Origin: Pseudomonas fluorescens
GTDB lineage: Bacteria; Pseudomonadota; Gammaproteobacteria; Pseudomonadales; Pseudomonadaceae
DNA: 64,000 nucleotides
Assembly: GCF_019212185.1 (NCBI RefSeq)
Contig: NZ_CP078138.1
Location: 974,501 to 1,038,500, forward strand
Direction of reading: 5' to 3'
Positions within the stretch are counted from its first letter, which is position 1; each line of letters starts with the position of its first letter. Positions 29,657-38,465 of this stretch are shown here, in pieces. The notes beneath the pieces are model-generated. The model ran no database searches, was not told the DNA's origin, and worked only from the letters and a program-made list of their open reading frames with translations. The translations under genes were made by a program, and so were the position numbers.

Positions 29657-30490
29657 TCAAACAAGATGGGTACTGCTCTTTCTTTTTGCTTTCAATTCTT
29701 CGAGCTGCGTTTTGGAACCTGAAATAACAACTTCTACTGCTTTTTTCTCAATTAGTTCATTAATAGCGTCAATATTGATTTTTTCTATATCTTTGTCCGA
29801 GCCAAGTAGTAGAAGCTCTTTTGAAAACGGAAAACAAAATGATTGAAAAGAAAAAAGTTTTTCAAGATTGTCGTATATGACAGGTCTGTCAGAAGAGAAA
29901 AACATTCTGCTTTGAGGGGCTACATATAATTTGAAATTAAGCGCGATTTTGGATAGATCAAACGATAATAGTGGCAATAATAAAAACTGAATCACTTTTA
30001 TTGAGTCATCTTTTTGGGCACGCTTACTCATGAATTTAATGAATTTTCGGTCGAAGCCAAGCAGCTCTTTGATCTCGGTTTCCGAGCGATCATAAAGCTC
30101 TAAGAGCCTAGTAGAGTACTCCATAGCAAGGTTTTTTTTACAGGGTGTTCGCCAAAATTGGATTGCAATGATGAGTTTTGCAATTCTGAAAAAATTATCA
30201 TCTTGGCTAAGTGTGACTGCAAAGTTAGAGCTATTTATATTGTTTTTTAGTAGGTCTATGTATTTTGAAAATTGTCCCTCGATCTGGGAGTAAAAAGTTT
30301 CAATAGCTAGTGTTTTCTCTTTTCCTAGCGTTATTGTATGCAAATTATCTTTGTACAAGATTTGCGCTGGGCTCCACTCTTTTAGCCCACCAAAGGTTTT
30401 TTTGTAAGCATAGAGGTTTCCTTCGTCGGAGCAAAATCCTTTCTGATAGAACTCTGGAACAAAGTGATGCCGCTTGGGTGGGTTTGTCAT
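29657..30490 (-). CDS. DUF4238 domain protein
   Basis: A 277-aa protein; the ATG at 30490 is chosen because the family signature follows at once (PPKRHHFVPEFYQKGF, residues 3-18). A longer frame reaches upstream without a better start. The rest is helical, with SSDRPVI near the middle of the C-terminal half. DUF4238 proteins have no established activity but often occur in islands. The gene is markedly AT-rich, with many AAA, ATT and TTT codons, unlike all its neighbours, which points to separate acquisition. Confidence 0.75.
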   Translation of the reverse strand: MTNPPKRHHFVPEFYQKGFCSDEGNLYAYKKTFGGLKEWSPAQILYKDNLHTITLGKEKTLAIETFYSQIEGQFSKYIDLLKNNINSSNFAVTLSQDDNFFRIAKLIIAIQFWRTPCKKNLAMEYSTRLLELYDRSETEIKELLGFDRKFIKFMSKRAQKDDSIKVIQFLLLPLLSFDLSKIALNFKLYVAPQSRMFFSSDRPVIYDNLEKLFSFQSFCFPFSKELLLLGSDKDIEKINIDAINELIEKKAVEVVISGSKTQLEELKAKRKSSTHLV

Positions 30491-30736
30491 GAAGGGGCTC
30501 TGAATTCGATTGTATTTAATGTTATAACTGTTCGCGCACTTTGCTATTTCGGAGGTTTGCATAAATAGCCGTGCCGTTTTTATTTGGGGTTCTGAAAAAC
30601 ATGTAGGTAATTGGCTTTCCGATCTAGATGATGGGTGGGAGGCGACCAAGCGCCTCCATCTATTGTTTTCGTTGGAGGTTTATCCAGAGGGCGAGCGGAT
30701 GGCTCCGTTTCAGTGTGGTTCGGGCGCTTAGCCAAA

Positions 30737-33100
30737 TCAGGACTTGTCGGGAAGCGCTTCCTCCTTCGGTATCGAGGTGTTAATCATCCTGTTCCACCAT
30801 TCACCGAGGATCTGATCCATACGGAATGCAACGTCACTAATTTGCGAGTCTGTAGAAGTTTTTACGATTGACGCCACTGTCTTCAAGCGCCAGGCGAGGA
30901 AGACCAGCTCTTCATCTAACGCATACCCTACAAGCTGCTCGAACTCTTTCGGACGCCATGATGCATGGGAGTACATCGCTTGCATTATGGGCTCGACAAT
31001 TCCGCTTGACGGACATAATAGCGAGCCAATGCCGGGAACCTCATGGGAGTGTAGGCCAGGAAACTCAGCGAAGTTGCTTGGCGACGGCCTGTAGATAAGA
31101 TCTTCATGGTTGCCGAGTTTGGCAAAAATTTTCATGTTCACTGACGCGCCATCGTCACCAAAGTCCGCGGGAAATGCGGAAAGATGGCTCAGAACAAGCC
31201 ATGGTTGCATATCCCCAGGGATTCGTTCATTCATACCCTCTCCGAAATGAAGGCGAATACCCTTTTTATCCTTGGCCAACAGTTCGATCACTGCGCCTTC
31301 TCTCAGCCAAGACTCTTCTGGTAGGTACTCAGTGAGAGCTTCAAATATCAAGGCGAGACGTTGGTCATTGTCGATACGGATTATCGCGGCAGCAGCGCAG
31401 AGGTCACCATAGGGCACAATATGCGAATGCTGAAGAATCCGATTGAGTACTACCAAAATCATTTCATCATCTGCGCTACGCAACGCAGTTGTCCAGTGTA
31501 AAGACACGTGATGTGCCAAGAGTTCTGGAAAGCGCAGCACCAGTCTAGGGCCCAGTGTTCGCGTATCGGACCAATGAATCATGCCTTGCTTGGAAAGTCG
31601 CTCAATTCGTTGCTCCCCAAGGGCTCGCTCCAAAATATCGGGATCGACTGAGGGCACGCCATAGGTTTCCACCATACGATTCTTGTCTGAACCGTTCTCT
31701 TCAACATCAGTCAGGAATGCGGATGCCAGCCGCGACAAGTCATGCTTCAGTTTTGCATCGGCACCAAAAAGCATGCTTGCTCTTTCCAGCATCTTTACGC
31801 CAGGTATCGGGGGGAGAGCGTTGCTGGTTATGTACTCATCTCCAGACTCTGTTTTACGTATCTGGCGGGGGGCATTTGGCGGAACCTGCGAGGCCACGAT
31901 TCGCAGATGACGAGGACTGCGCAAGTCGGGAACAAGCTCAGCGCCGGGTAGAAAGACCGCATTGGATGAGTTAAACAGGAGTTTGCAAGCGATTTCGAAT
32001 TCACCTGCCGATAACTCTGTTAGCACCACTTCTTCGGCCAAACGACCTAGAGTGGTTTCTTCGGCTCGCCCAGGCAGCATGCGTAGGGACTCAAAGCTCC
32101 AGCTATCCATGCCAAATACTAGATGTAGCGAATTGGCTTCTGCCAGTTGAAGCAATTCCTCAAGCCCGCTGGAGGGGGCACTATCAATTAGCAGCGTCAA
32201 TCCAGATAGAGACTGGCCAGTGATAAGCCATTGCCTCACGTCGTCTCTGGAAATTCCTATGGATAACTCGCGGCTAAGGCGGCCGGCGATAAACTGCAGA
32301 ATATCTCCGGCGTTTCTACTATCGATGTAGATGCAGCCAGCAAATGTGAGCGCCTCCACCATTTGAGCCATGGCGCAAGTCACCCCCGAAAGTGGAGGCC
32401 CATGCAGAACGACAACCTTTGCTCCCTTGTTGAGCATACCGTTGACTACACCAACAGCTTCGCGCGGAATCTGAAAATTCTCAGCAATTGCACGACGGAA
32501 ATCACCCAACGCTCCTTTGCGTCTACTGATTTCTTCCAGATTCCATTTGTTTATTATTTCTTTCCATACTGCCGGTTCGCTTCCCAGCAAGCCTCGAATA
32601 GCGCTGTCTACTGAACTGGCTGCCAAAGCAGATGCAGCGGAAAGGATCTTGTTAAGACCATCTGAATCAGTGCGATCATGTGACAGCAACGATCCGTCAT
32701 AAGTCAGGACCAGCCGAGTGCTCTCCTGGTCTCCATTTGTCACCAACACCAACGGAACCATCGGTTGATGTAGGCGAGCGTAGGAAAGCCCTTGAGCTAC
32801 GTCCTCGTCGGTGATCGGTACATTGGGAGCTTTCAGCTCAGCCAATAACAGCGGCTTGTCATCTCGGAAGACAACTACATCAGATCTCCCTTTAAGGCCT
32901 TTTTTCTGTTCACTGAGACCATTCACTGTGACTTCATGATGCCCCAGCTTCAGGTGTAGGTATCGCTCCGCACGAATATCTGATGGCAGTAAAGGCAACG
33001 CCTCGCGAAGACGGGTGATAATAGATGCTTGGAAATCTGCTTCATTAATCGCCGGTTTTGGGGGGCGCTGCTTCGAGGAGTCTGTCTTTTTCCCTGCCAT
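30737..33100 (-). CDS. HsdR-N-type nuclease fused to a large P-loop-like (STAND-like) protein
   Basis: A 787-aa protein; the start at 33100 has AAGGA 6 nt upstream. Residues about 20-135 form a restriction-type nuclease domain with Asp74 (GRSDVVVF) and Glu88-Leu-Lys90 (LLLAELKAPN). A linker leads to a nucleotide-binding-like fold: GPPLSGVTC at 234-242 occupies the Walker A position but has Val where the catalytic Lys should be, and LTLLIDSAPSSG at about 302-313 would be Walker B. The C-terminal 450 residues are helical with no family I recognise. The architecture recalls nuclease-effector STAND (Avs-like) defence proteins. It is monocistronic. Confidence 0.65.
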   Translation of the reverse strand: MAGKKTDSSKQRPPKPAINEADFQASIITRLREALPLLPSDIRAERYLHLKLGHHEVTVNGLSEQKKGLKGRSDVVVFRDDKPLLLAELKAPNVPITDEDVAQGLSYARLHQPMVPLVLVTNGDQESTRLVLTYDGSLLSHDRTDSDGLNKILSAASALAASSVDSAIRGLLGSEPAVWKEIINKWNLEEISRRKGALGDFRRAIAENFQIPREAVGVVNGMLNKGAKVVVLHGPPLSGVTCAMAQMVEALTFAGCIYIDSRNAGDILQFIAGRLSRELSIGISRDDVRQWLITGQSLSGLTLLIDSAPSSGLEELLQLAEANSLHLVFGMDSWSFESLRMLPGRAEETTLGRLAEEVVLTELSAGEFEIACKLLFNSSNAVFLPGAELVPDLRSPRHLRIVASQVPPNAPRQIRKTESGDEYITSNALPPIPGVKMLERASMLFGADAKLKHDLSRLASAFLTDVEENGSDKNRMVETYGVPSVDPDILERALGEQRIERLSKQGMIHWSDTRTLGPRLVLRFPELLAHHVSLHWTTALRSADDEMILVVLNRILQHSHIVPYGDLCAAAAIIRIDNDQRLALIFEALTEYLPEESWLREGAVIELLAKDKKGIRLHFGEGMNERIPGDMQPWLVLSHLSAFPADFGDDGASVNMKIFAKLGNHEDLIYRPSPSNFAEFPGLHSHEVPGIGSLLCPSSGIVEPIMQAMYSHASWRPKEFEQLVGYALDEELVFLAWRLKTVASIVKTSTDSQISDVAFRMDQILGEWWNRMINTSIPKEEALPDKS

Positions 33101-33266
33101 ATCGTCCTTCACAAACTGCATTGAGTTGGCCGAAGCTCAGTCGGGGCCCGGTCGATTGTCCTGCTCTGTTAGTAGCATACCTGTAGACAGAGCGGCTGGA
33201 ACTGGCCTAGACCAGATTGATTGACAGTCGGCCAGTCACTATGGATTCTCAGTCTGCTTCTGATCC

Positions 33267-33444
33267 GATTCTGTTGAATAAGTCGGGCATGGTTTGCGCG
33301 TCGGAAAAGTACGCGTCCGAGATTGAAATATTTACTTTTGGCAGAGGCTTCCAGGCGCGGATTTCACGTAGCAGCGTGCAAAAAAGGCGTTTTCACCCGT
33401 CAATGGTCAGGCAGTTTGTGCAGACCGACTTTTTCAACAGAATC
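33267..33444. mobile_element. MITE, copy 1 (178 bp)
   Basis: Bounded by imperfect 20-bp terminal inverted repeats, GATTCTGTTGAATAAGTCGG and CCGACTTTTTCAACAGAATC (one mismatch). There is no transposase inside. It shares the TIRs and an internal block (AGTACGCGTC[C/G]GAGATTGAAAT) with 37628-37805 in the same orientation; both copies are 178 bp long. Confidence 0.75.
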
Positions 33445-33731
33445 GATCCGAAAGCAACCTTTCAAGCTGGCTGCCATTCATCCAAGCGATCAACAGAATT
33501 AGCACCCTGAGGCCAATCTCAAAAGCACTCAATTGCTGGCGCGAAAATTGAGCACCTTGGACACCTCGTAGCTTACGACGCGTGCCTTGATGCCCGTCCT
33601 TCTCTACTGGCCGTTTTTTGCCATTGCGGCGGTGTGCTTCGAGCAGGTTCATTCAGCAAGAGAATGTCCACGCTGAGATAGATGAAGGTGGACAAGCGAG
33701 CCTGGAGGGTTGCCTATCCATGATTCGAGCG

Positions 33732-34007
33732 TTAGATCAGCATTTCTCCGTCATTCCCTAATCGCTTCCAGATCAGTAGAGCGGTGAGTCGATAGTAATA
33801 TTGGGTGGCGTCGGAATGGTCTTTCAGGTGCTGATTGAGAAACCAGCGCACATGCTTGAGCTGCCAGGTCCAAGGATTATCTCGCTGCCATCGCTGTTGA
33901 ATGGCCGCTTGCATGACTCGTGCTTGGCGTAGGTGACGTTGCTGCGTGGCCTTCGATCCGGTCAGTACGCCACTCAGGAACAGCGCCATATTGAAGGGTT
34001 TGGTCAT
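33732..34007 (-). CDS. Small 91-aa protein following the recombinase
   Basis: Its ATG overlaps the recombinase stop (ATGA), so it is co-translated. The product is basic and Gln/Arg/Trp-rich (RHLRQARVMQAAIQQRW; WTWQLKHVRWFLNQHL), suggesting a nucleic-acid-associated helper. No family is recognised. Its association with the preceding integrase-domain gene suggests a partner in recombination or in controlling the module. Confidence 0.6.
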   Translation of the reverse strand: MTKPFNMALFLSGVLTGSKATQQRHLRQARVMQAAIQQRWQRDNPWTWQLKHVRWFLNQHLKDHSDATQYYYRLTALLIWKRLGNDGEMLI

Positions 34008-34990
34008 GCTCTGCCTCCAATGTAGGCCGACACTACATCAATCCGGTTATGCCCGAGCTCAAGGCTGATTTGTTGGCGTGCCTGTTGATCAAGGTCGCGG
34101 TCAATGCGATAGCAGTGGCCGCCATTGATCGGTGCGGCGTGGCCAGTGAGCTGTTCGTAACGCTCGCAGGCGTAGGCTGCGCGCAGTTCATGAAAACCCT
34201 TCAGCCCGTGTTCATGTAGCGTTTCGCGGGCGGGAAGCACTGTCCGTTGCAGGAGCGCGGCGTAGCTTTCGTCTTGGGCCAGCAAGTTGCGGCTGCCGGG
34301 CGGCGATGCCTGACGAGCCAACTGCAGCGTCGCTTTCACTGCTTTATTAGCCTCGATCCATCGCGGCGCTGATGCCCCTGAACGGCCGCCTTTGGTGCCG
34401 TCCTGGATGTTGATGCGGCCTAAGTGTTCGGCTTCGCGTTGCAGTCGTGGCAGGTCAGCCAGGATCGCTTCGCGCAGGCGCATACCGGTTGTTCGGGCCA
34501 AAAGGACAATCGCTGCCAACCGCTCGTGTTGCTGTTCGACAAGCGCCTCAATCACTCGCCGCACCTGTTGGTGGTCTTGGCCATCTGGCGCGCGGGTGCG
34601 TACGGTCGAACGCTTCTGTCCCAACGCCTGACTCGGGCTGGCGATCCTCACGTCCTGATCACCGCGCAGCGCCGCGAGGGTGCGGTTGACGCTGCTCAGG
34701 CGGTTCTGCGCGGTAGCGATGCAGAGTTCACCTTGCTGGATCTGCTGGCGCAGATACGCGGCATAGTCTTGCAGCGTCTGTCGATCGATCTGACGCGCAT
34801 CGTTGTAACCGGGGCCGTCTTCTGACCGACACCAACGCACGAACGCTTGCCAGCGATCGCTATGCGCTTTAACCGTGGCGAAGTGGCCACCGGCAAACAA
34901 ATCCTTGAGAGCTTGCGGGCCGGCGTAGCTCAGCTGGCGGCCATAGCCAAAGTTGCGACCATCACGCCGACCGACCAGAGCCATCGTCAT
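34004..34990 (-). CDS. Tyrosine-recombinase (integrase-domain) protein
   Basis: About 328 aa. The N-terminal half is a SAM-like core-binding domain (KAHSDRWQAFVRWC...), the C-terminal half a tyrosine recombinase catalytic domain: RTTGMRLREA (first Arg), GTKGGRSG (Lys region), HELRAAYACERY (HxxR) and ELGHNRIDVVSAYIGG with His and a candidate Tyr nucleophile. It is distant from both island ends and differs from the P4-type integrase at 42.7 kb, so it probably serves the inner module of three or four genes. The start is uncertain (GTG 34993, ATG 34990 or 34984). Confidence 0.75.
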   Translation of the reverse strand: MTMALVGRRDGRNFGYGRQLSYAGPQALKDLFAGGHFATVKAHSDRWQAFVRWCRSEDGPGYNDARQIDRQTLQDYAAYLRQQIQQGELCIATAQNRLSSVNRTLAALRGDQDVRIASPSQALGQKRSTVRTRAPDGQDHQQVRRVIEALVEQQHERLAAIVLLARTTGMRLREAILADLPRLQREAEHLGRINIQDGTKGGRSGASAPRWIEANKAVKATLQLARQASPPGSRNLLAQDESYAALLQRTVLPARETLHEHGLKGFHELRAAYACERYEQLTGHAAPINGGHCYRIDRDLDQQARQQISLELGHNRIDVVSAYIGGRA

Positions 34991-35321
34991 CACCGTGTTC
35001 GTTTGTTTGCAGAAAGAGCAGCAGGGCTTTCCAGTGAGGGCTGAGCCGGTCCACCTGCTGCCAGTGTGTCGGGCGGATCAGGAGGGCGTTCTCCTGATGT
35101 TGCAGTAGTGCTCCTTCCTCACGCAGTTGCTCGATCAGCAGGGCGAGGTGGGCAGGCTCCAGGTGTGGTGTGGCGACAGCGGCGACAGTGGCGACAACCT
35201 GCGTCGTTTCTGGCCTGGCACGTGGCGACAGGGTGGCTACAGTGGCGGCGACACGCCGCGATGCTGGTTGCGATTGATGTTGCGCCTGATAGCGGCGCAC
35301 CGCGTCATTGAGGCGAAACAT
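34962..35321 (-). CDS. Hypothetical 119-aa protein containing a GGCGACA repeat
   Basis: The start at 35321 is chosen because GAGG lies 6 nt upstream; a longer frame has no ribosome site. It overlaps the end of the DUF3987 gene by 17 nt and the start of the recombinase by about 29 nt. Residues in the middle read VVATVAAVATP because the DNA there holds three 9-bp units (35172-35198). No known family; the C-terminal half (LALLIEQLREEGALLQHQENALLIRPTHW) looks like a winged-helix fragment. Confidence 0.55.
   Translation of the reverse strand: MFRLNDAVRRYQAQHQSQPASRRVAATVATLSPRARPETTQVVATVAAVATPHLEPAHLALLIEQLREEGALLQHQENALLIRPTHWQQVDRLSPHWKALLLFLQTNEHGDDDGSGRSA
35172..35198 (+). repeat. Triple 9-bp GGCGACAnn repeat, copy inside the 119-aa gene
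   Basis: Three consecutive units: GGCGACAGC, GGCGACAGT, GGCGACAAC. More GGCGAC-type units follow to about 35255. The same 27-nt pattern occurs with two differences on the opposite strand at 42567-42593, in non-coding DNA beside the island integrase. Confidence 0.7.
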
Positions 35322-36705
35322 GGTGGACCTCGAAAGTTTTTCCATCACGGCTGCTCAGCCAGCGATGAGTGATCAGCACGACCAATAAAGAGGCGGTATG
35401 GCTCGCGCTCTTGCGGGCAAAACGAGGACCGTTGCGATTGACGTCGCGGATGGTGAAGTGGGTCCAGTCTTTCTGCACCAACCAGCGCAGCAGTCGATCC
35501 GCCTCTTCGCGTCGGTTATTGACCGGCTCCTGTTCGGTCAAGCGCTGGATCTCGGCCAGGTAGTAATCCATCAGCGTGGAGGCGCGCTGGATGTGTGCCT
35601 CCTCCAACGAACTGGCCTCTTCCACCATGGCCAGCACGCCCGCGATACGCAGTACATTCGCCGCCGCTTTGCCCGCGACAGGCTGGATGCCGGCCAGTTC
35701 GCCGAACTCCCCAGACTGACATTCGATGGTGTCGTGAATATCAATCCAGGCCCAACGGGCACGGGCAGTCAGCTCCAGGGTGGTGGGATTGAGTGAGCCA
35801 TCCCTGTGAAGCGACCAGGGCTGTTGCAGCAGGGCGGTGATCCGCTTTTGGTAATGCTGGACTTTGGCATCCCGGCTCAGGTCGATCGCCTTGTAAAGCC
35901 GCTGGCCGACCAGGCGCTCGGGCCAACTAATCAGGCAACGACCGAGGATGCCTTGGCCATTGATCACCGGGTCTTTGAACAGCTGGTTGGCCAGGTAGGG
36001 CTGCAGCATCAGGTGCAGGCTGAGGCGGCGATCATAGGCACGTAAGCTTTCCCCTGCCATGGAGCGCGCCCGGTCGATCGGGCTGCCATCCCAGAGTGTC
36101 GACAAGGTGGTGATCGCCTTGAGCAGGTTCTCTTTACTCATGGTGCTGCTGCCCAGAAACTGGCCCCCTTCATCATTGAACAAGCCCATGCTGGGCAAGC
36201 CATGGCACAGGCTTTTGACCAGGGCCTCGATGGTGGGCTCGGCAATGATCAGTCTTGGCGGTACCGGTTCGGATAACTCACCGCCTTCCTCCTCCGCGCG
36301 TTTCTTTGAGGTTTTGGGTTTGGCCATGATGCTGGTAGTGGCGCGATAGGCTTTGAGCTTTTCCGCATACAGGGTCCACTGCTGTCGTTCCCAGTCGCGC
36401 GCCGCTTTCAATGCCAGTTGATCCACCGCGCTTTTGCGATCACCCGAGGACGCCACCGTCAGGAGGTAGAGGGACAGCGGATAAGTTCGACCGTCGAGTC
36501 GGACATTGGCATGACCCTGGCTCACCAAGGCAGTGGTAGCCAGCACCGATTGCGCTGCCATGGCGCAGGGCACGCCGATCACTTCGGCCAGTCGTTGGAC
36601 CGTAGGGCCCAACAGTTCTCCCAGTGCTTCGACGGGGTAGGGCAGTGGCACCTGCTGGTATTCCAGCAATGGTTGTGGTGGCTCGAACGCTTCGCACAGT
36701 TGCAT
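35305..36705 (-). CDS. DUF3987 / YfjI-family protein (phage- or plasmid-type helicase-like)
   Basis: A 466-aa protein. The start at 36705 has a strong AGGAG 7 nt upstream; the ATG at 36744 lacks one. DUF3987 proteins carry a helicase-like ATPase fold: a Walker A-like LLTVASSGDRKSAV region is visible at about 80-93, and FNDEGGQFLG at about 175-185 resembles the acidic motif. They are common in phage satellites and integrative elements, often next to primases and integrases. It is the first gene of the leftward module with the 119-aa ORF and the recombinase. Confidence 0.75.
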   Translation of the reverse strand: MQLCEAFEPPQPLLEYQQVPLPYPVEALGELLGPTVQRLAEVIGVPCAMAAQSVLATTALVSQGHANVRLDGRTYPLSLYLLTVASSGDRKSAVDQLALKAARDWERQQWTLYAEKLKAYRATTSIMAKPKTSKKRAEEEGGELSEPVPPRLIIAEPTIEALVKSLCHGLPSMGLFNDEGGQFLGSSTMSKENLLKAITTLSTLWDGSPIDRARSMAGESLRAYDRRLSLHLMLQPYLANQLFKDPVINGQGILGRCLISWPERLVGQRLYKAIDLSRDAKVQHYQKRITALLQQPWSLHRDGSLNPTTLELTARARWAWIDIHDTIECQSGEFGELAGIQPVAGKAAANVLRIAGVLAMVEEASSLEEAHIQRASTLMDYYLAEIQRLTEQEPVNNRREEADRLLRWLVQKDWTHFTIRDVNRNGPRFARKSASHTASLLVVLITHRWLSSRDGKTFEVHHVSPQ

Positions 36706-37126
36706 CGCTATTCTCCTCAGATTATCGACTTCGTCCTCACTCATCCCGCCACGGTTGTTGAGTGTTATCAGGGATCAAGGCCCCTGCGACCTGTGAGGGT
36801 TGTCCTCTCACGCGGGACTGACGGCTCCTTACGACCGGGAGCTTGGGCATCTCATGATCTGGCTTCCTGAACACTTCCGAAGAAGTGGGCGGGTGGAGGC
36901 TGCACTGGCTGACGAGACCGGCCGCGAGATCCTGAGTCAGGTGAAGGCAGTGAGGCGATGACTGGGGCATGCCTGACTGTCAGTCAGGTGCAGTCCATTC
37001 CTTGGGTTGCGGCACCATCATCGGCATCGCTGTGGCGAGTGAGCATTCGGTGTTTGTCACGCCGATTGTCACGAGGGGGAAAGCCGCAAAGGCCCGTGTG
37101 AGCAGGGCTGCAGCAGTGTTAGGAGC

Positions 37127-37157
37127 GCCCGTCTCTTTAGGGGGCAAAGAGACGGGC
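37127..37157. repeat. Strong 12-bp inverted repeat
   Basis: GCCCGTCTCTTT and AAAGAGACGGGC are perfect complements around a 7-nt loop. No U-tract follows on either strand, so a terminator is not obvious. The hairpin sits alone about 420 bp upstream of the DUF3987 start. Confidence 0.6.
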
Positions 37158-37521
37158 AACAGGTTGGCGCAAGGAAATGGCCAAGCGGATAGGTTGCTGC
37201 AGGGCAGCTATAAAGGGGTATGAGTTGCCGCAGTGGCACTCTGGTAGAAGTAGGCATCCATCACATCACTGTGAGCGTGCGAGCCGCCGGACGCTAATCG
37301 CACTTGGGGAGAACCACCACGATGTGGCGTAGCCTCAAAGGTTCTGGCTACCTGGGTGCTGTCGAGGACAGCGCTGGTACAGTTCTGGTTTAGCGCTCGT
37401 TCTGCTCGCGGTCAACCGTATTTTGGGGGTGGCTGTTGCGCCAATCGGTAGCGCTGGAAGACCTAGGAGGCCGGTGGCTTTCCATGGCCGGGGTAGTCGT
37501 TCATCGGGATTTAATATGAGC

Positions 37522-37597
37522 CTGCGTAATTGCATGGACTTGGCCACCCATTTACATCGTCACTGACCATTCAATTGCATTCGACCTGACCAGCACA
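37522..37597 (+). mobile_element. IS21-like terminus (remnant)
   Basis: Begins GCGTAATTGCAT and has three units of about 22 bp, each pairing a TTGCAT/TTACAT motif with a TGACCA/TGGCCA motif. The same arrangement, also opening GCGTAATTGCAT, lies inverted at 42332-42436. No istA or istB gene lies between them. Confidence 0.5.
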
Positions 37598-37627
37598 CGC
37601 CGTAGTGACGACTGGCGGAGAACGGCC

Positions 37628-37805
37628 GATTGTGTTGAAAAAATCGGCCATGGTTTTTAAGGCAGAAAAGTACGCGTCGGAGATTGAAATCCTGAATGTC
37701 CGCAGAGCCTTTCAGGCTGAGATTTCACGAAGAAGCGTGCTGAAGAGGCGCTTTTACCTACCCATCCTGCGGCATCCTGAGAAACCCGACTTTTTCAACA
37801 GAATC
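37628..37805. mobile_element. MITE, copy 2 (178 bp)
   Basis: Terminal inverted repeats GATTGTGTTGAAAAAATCGG and CCGACTTTTTCAACAGAATC, two mismatches. The layout and internal block match the copy at 33267-33444. Its right end lies inside the reading frame of the PD-(D/E)XK gene and supplies that gene's last 15 codons or so and its stop. Confidence 0.75.
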
Positions 37806-38408
37806 GACCAAAAGCAGACCTTCACGTTTTACTCTGGTACGAGAATGCGCCCGCTGACCCAATTGTTTTTTCTCGCACCGCTCAAGCCAGTCGAGGATGT
37901 GCTCCCGGTACGACAGTCGACGGTAGCTCGCGTCGCAATGACTGGTTGCGTGCGCCTCCGTGCCTTTCTTTGTCAGGTACCACAACTGCCAATTCTTGCC
38001 TGAGGCCTTGCCAATATCGTCATAACGCTTCAGTTGTTGGTTGCCGTCGAGGGCGTCGATCTTGTTTTCAATAAGGATGAGGTGATCCCTCAGGTGAATC
38101 ACCACATCAACACGACCATACCCCGCGAACGTCTGCTCCTTTTGCACCCTAGCCTCGCTGAGGCTGCATTCATGCGCAAACCCCATTGTCGACAAGAACA
38201 GTTCGAGGAAGTGCACGCCTTGACCGTGACGGCCCTCGGGGCTTAATAGTTCTGCGATCATCGCCGAATGAGTGTTGACCTCGGCCCGCTCGATTCGGGT
38301 GATGCTGAAGAGGTTGAACAGCTCACCGCTTGCTGCGAGCTTGGTCTTCGCCTCCCTCACCAGGCCGCCGGCCTGATCCAACAACAACTGTACTTTCTCC
38401 ATGCTCAC
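37758..38408 (-). CDS. PD-(D/E)XK nuclease family protein, 3' end replaced by a MITE
   Basis: A 216-aa product from a GTG with GGAG 5 nt upstream (ATG 38402 is possible). The nuclease core is complete: Asp101 in GRVDVVIHL, Glu114-Asn-Lys116 in LILIENKID and the following QQLKRYD helix, as in the PDDEXK_4 family whose members often sit in defence islands. Family members are usually longer. From residue 202 the coding sequence is MITE DNA, so the natural C-terminus has been lost. Whether it still works is unknown. Confidence 0.7.
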   Translation of the reverse strand: MSMEKVQLLLDQAGGLVREAKTKLAASGELFNLFSITRIERAEVNTHSAMIAELLSPEGRHGQGVHFLELFLSTMGFAHECSLSEARVQKEQTFAGYGRVDVVIHLRDHLILIENKIDALDGNQQLKRYDDIGKASGKNWQLWYLTKKGTEAHATSHCDASYRRLSYREHILDWLERCEKKQLGQRAHSRTRVKREGLLLVDSVEKVGFLRMPQDG

Positions 38409-38465
38409 TTACACTCCGTTGTGCTGATGGATGGCGTAGCTGGGGGCAAGCATGTCACTCCAGGG

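Larger units (their letters stand above)
36706..37627. other. Long non-coding region upstream of the DUF3987 gene
   Basis: I see no gene with a ribosome site and recognisable product. It holds a strong hairpin (37127-37157) and, at 37522-37597, repeated 22-bp-spaced units (AATTGCAT...TTGGCCAC, TTTACATC...TGACCATT, AATTGCAT...TGACCAGC) resembling an IS21-family terminus. It probably contains the promoter, and possibly the replication or transfer site, of the inner module. Confidence 0.5.

Noticed and set aside
33434..33652. A 72-codon minus-strand frame ending inside MITE copy 1
   Set aside because: Its end is MITE sequence and no family or ribosome site is evident; probably a chance frame or a remnant.
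35169..35255. GGCGACA repeats considered as a CRISPR array
   Set aside because: Units are 9 bp and contiguous, with no spacers of constant length.
37127..37157. Hairpin considered as a rho-independent terminator
   Set aside because: No T-tract on either strand and no gene ending nearby.
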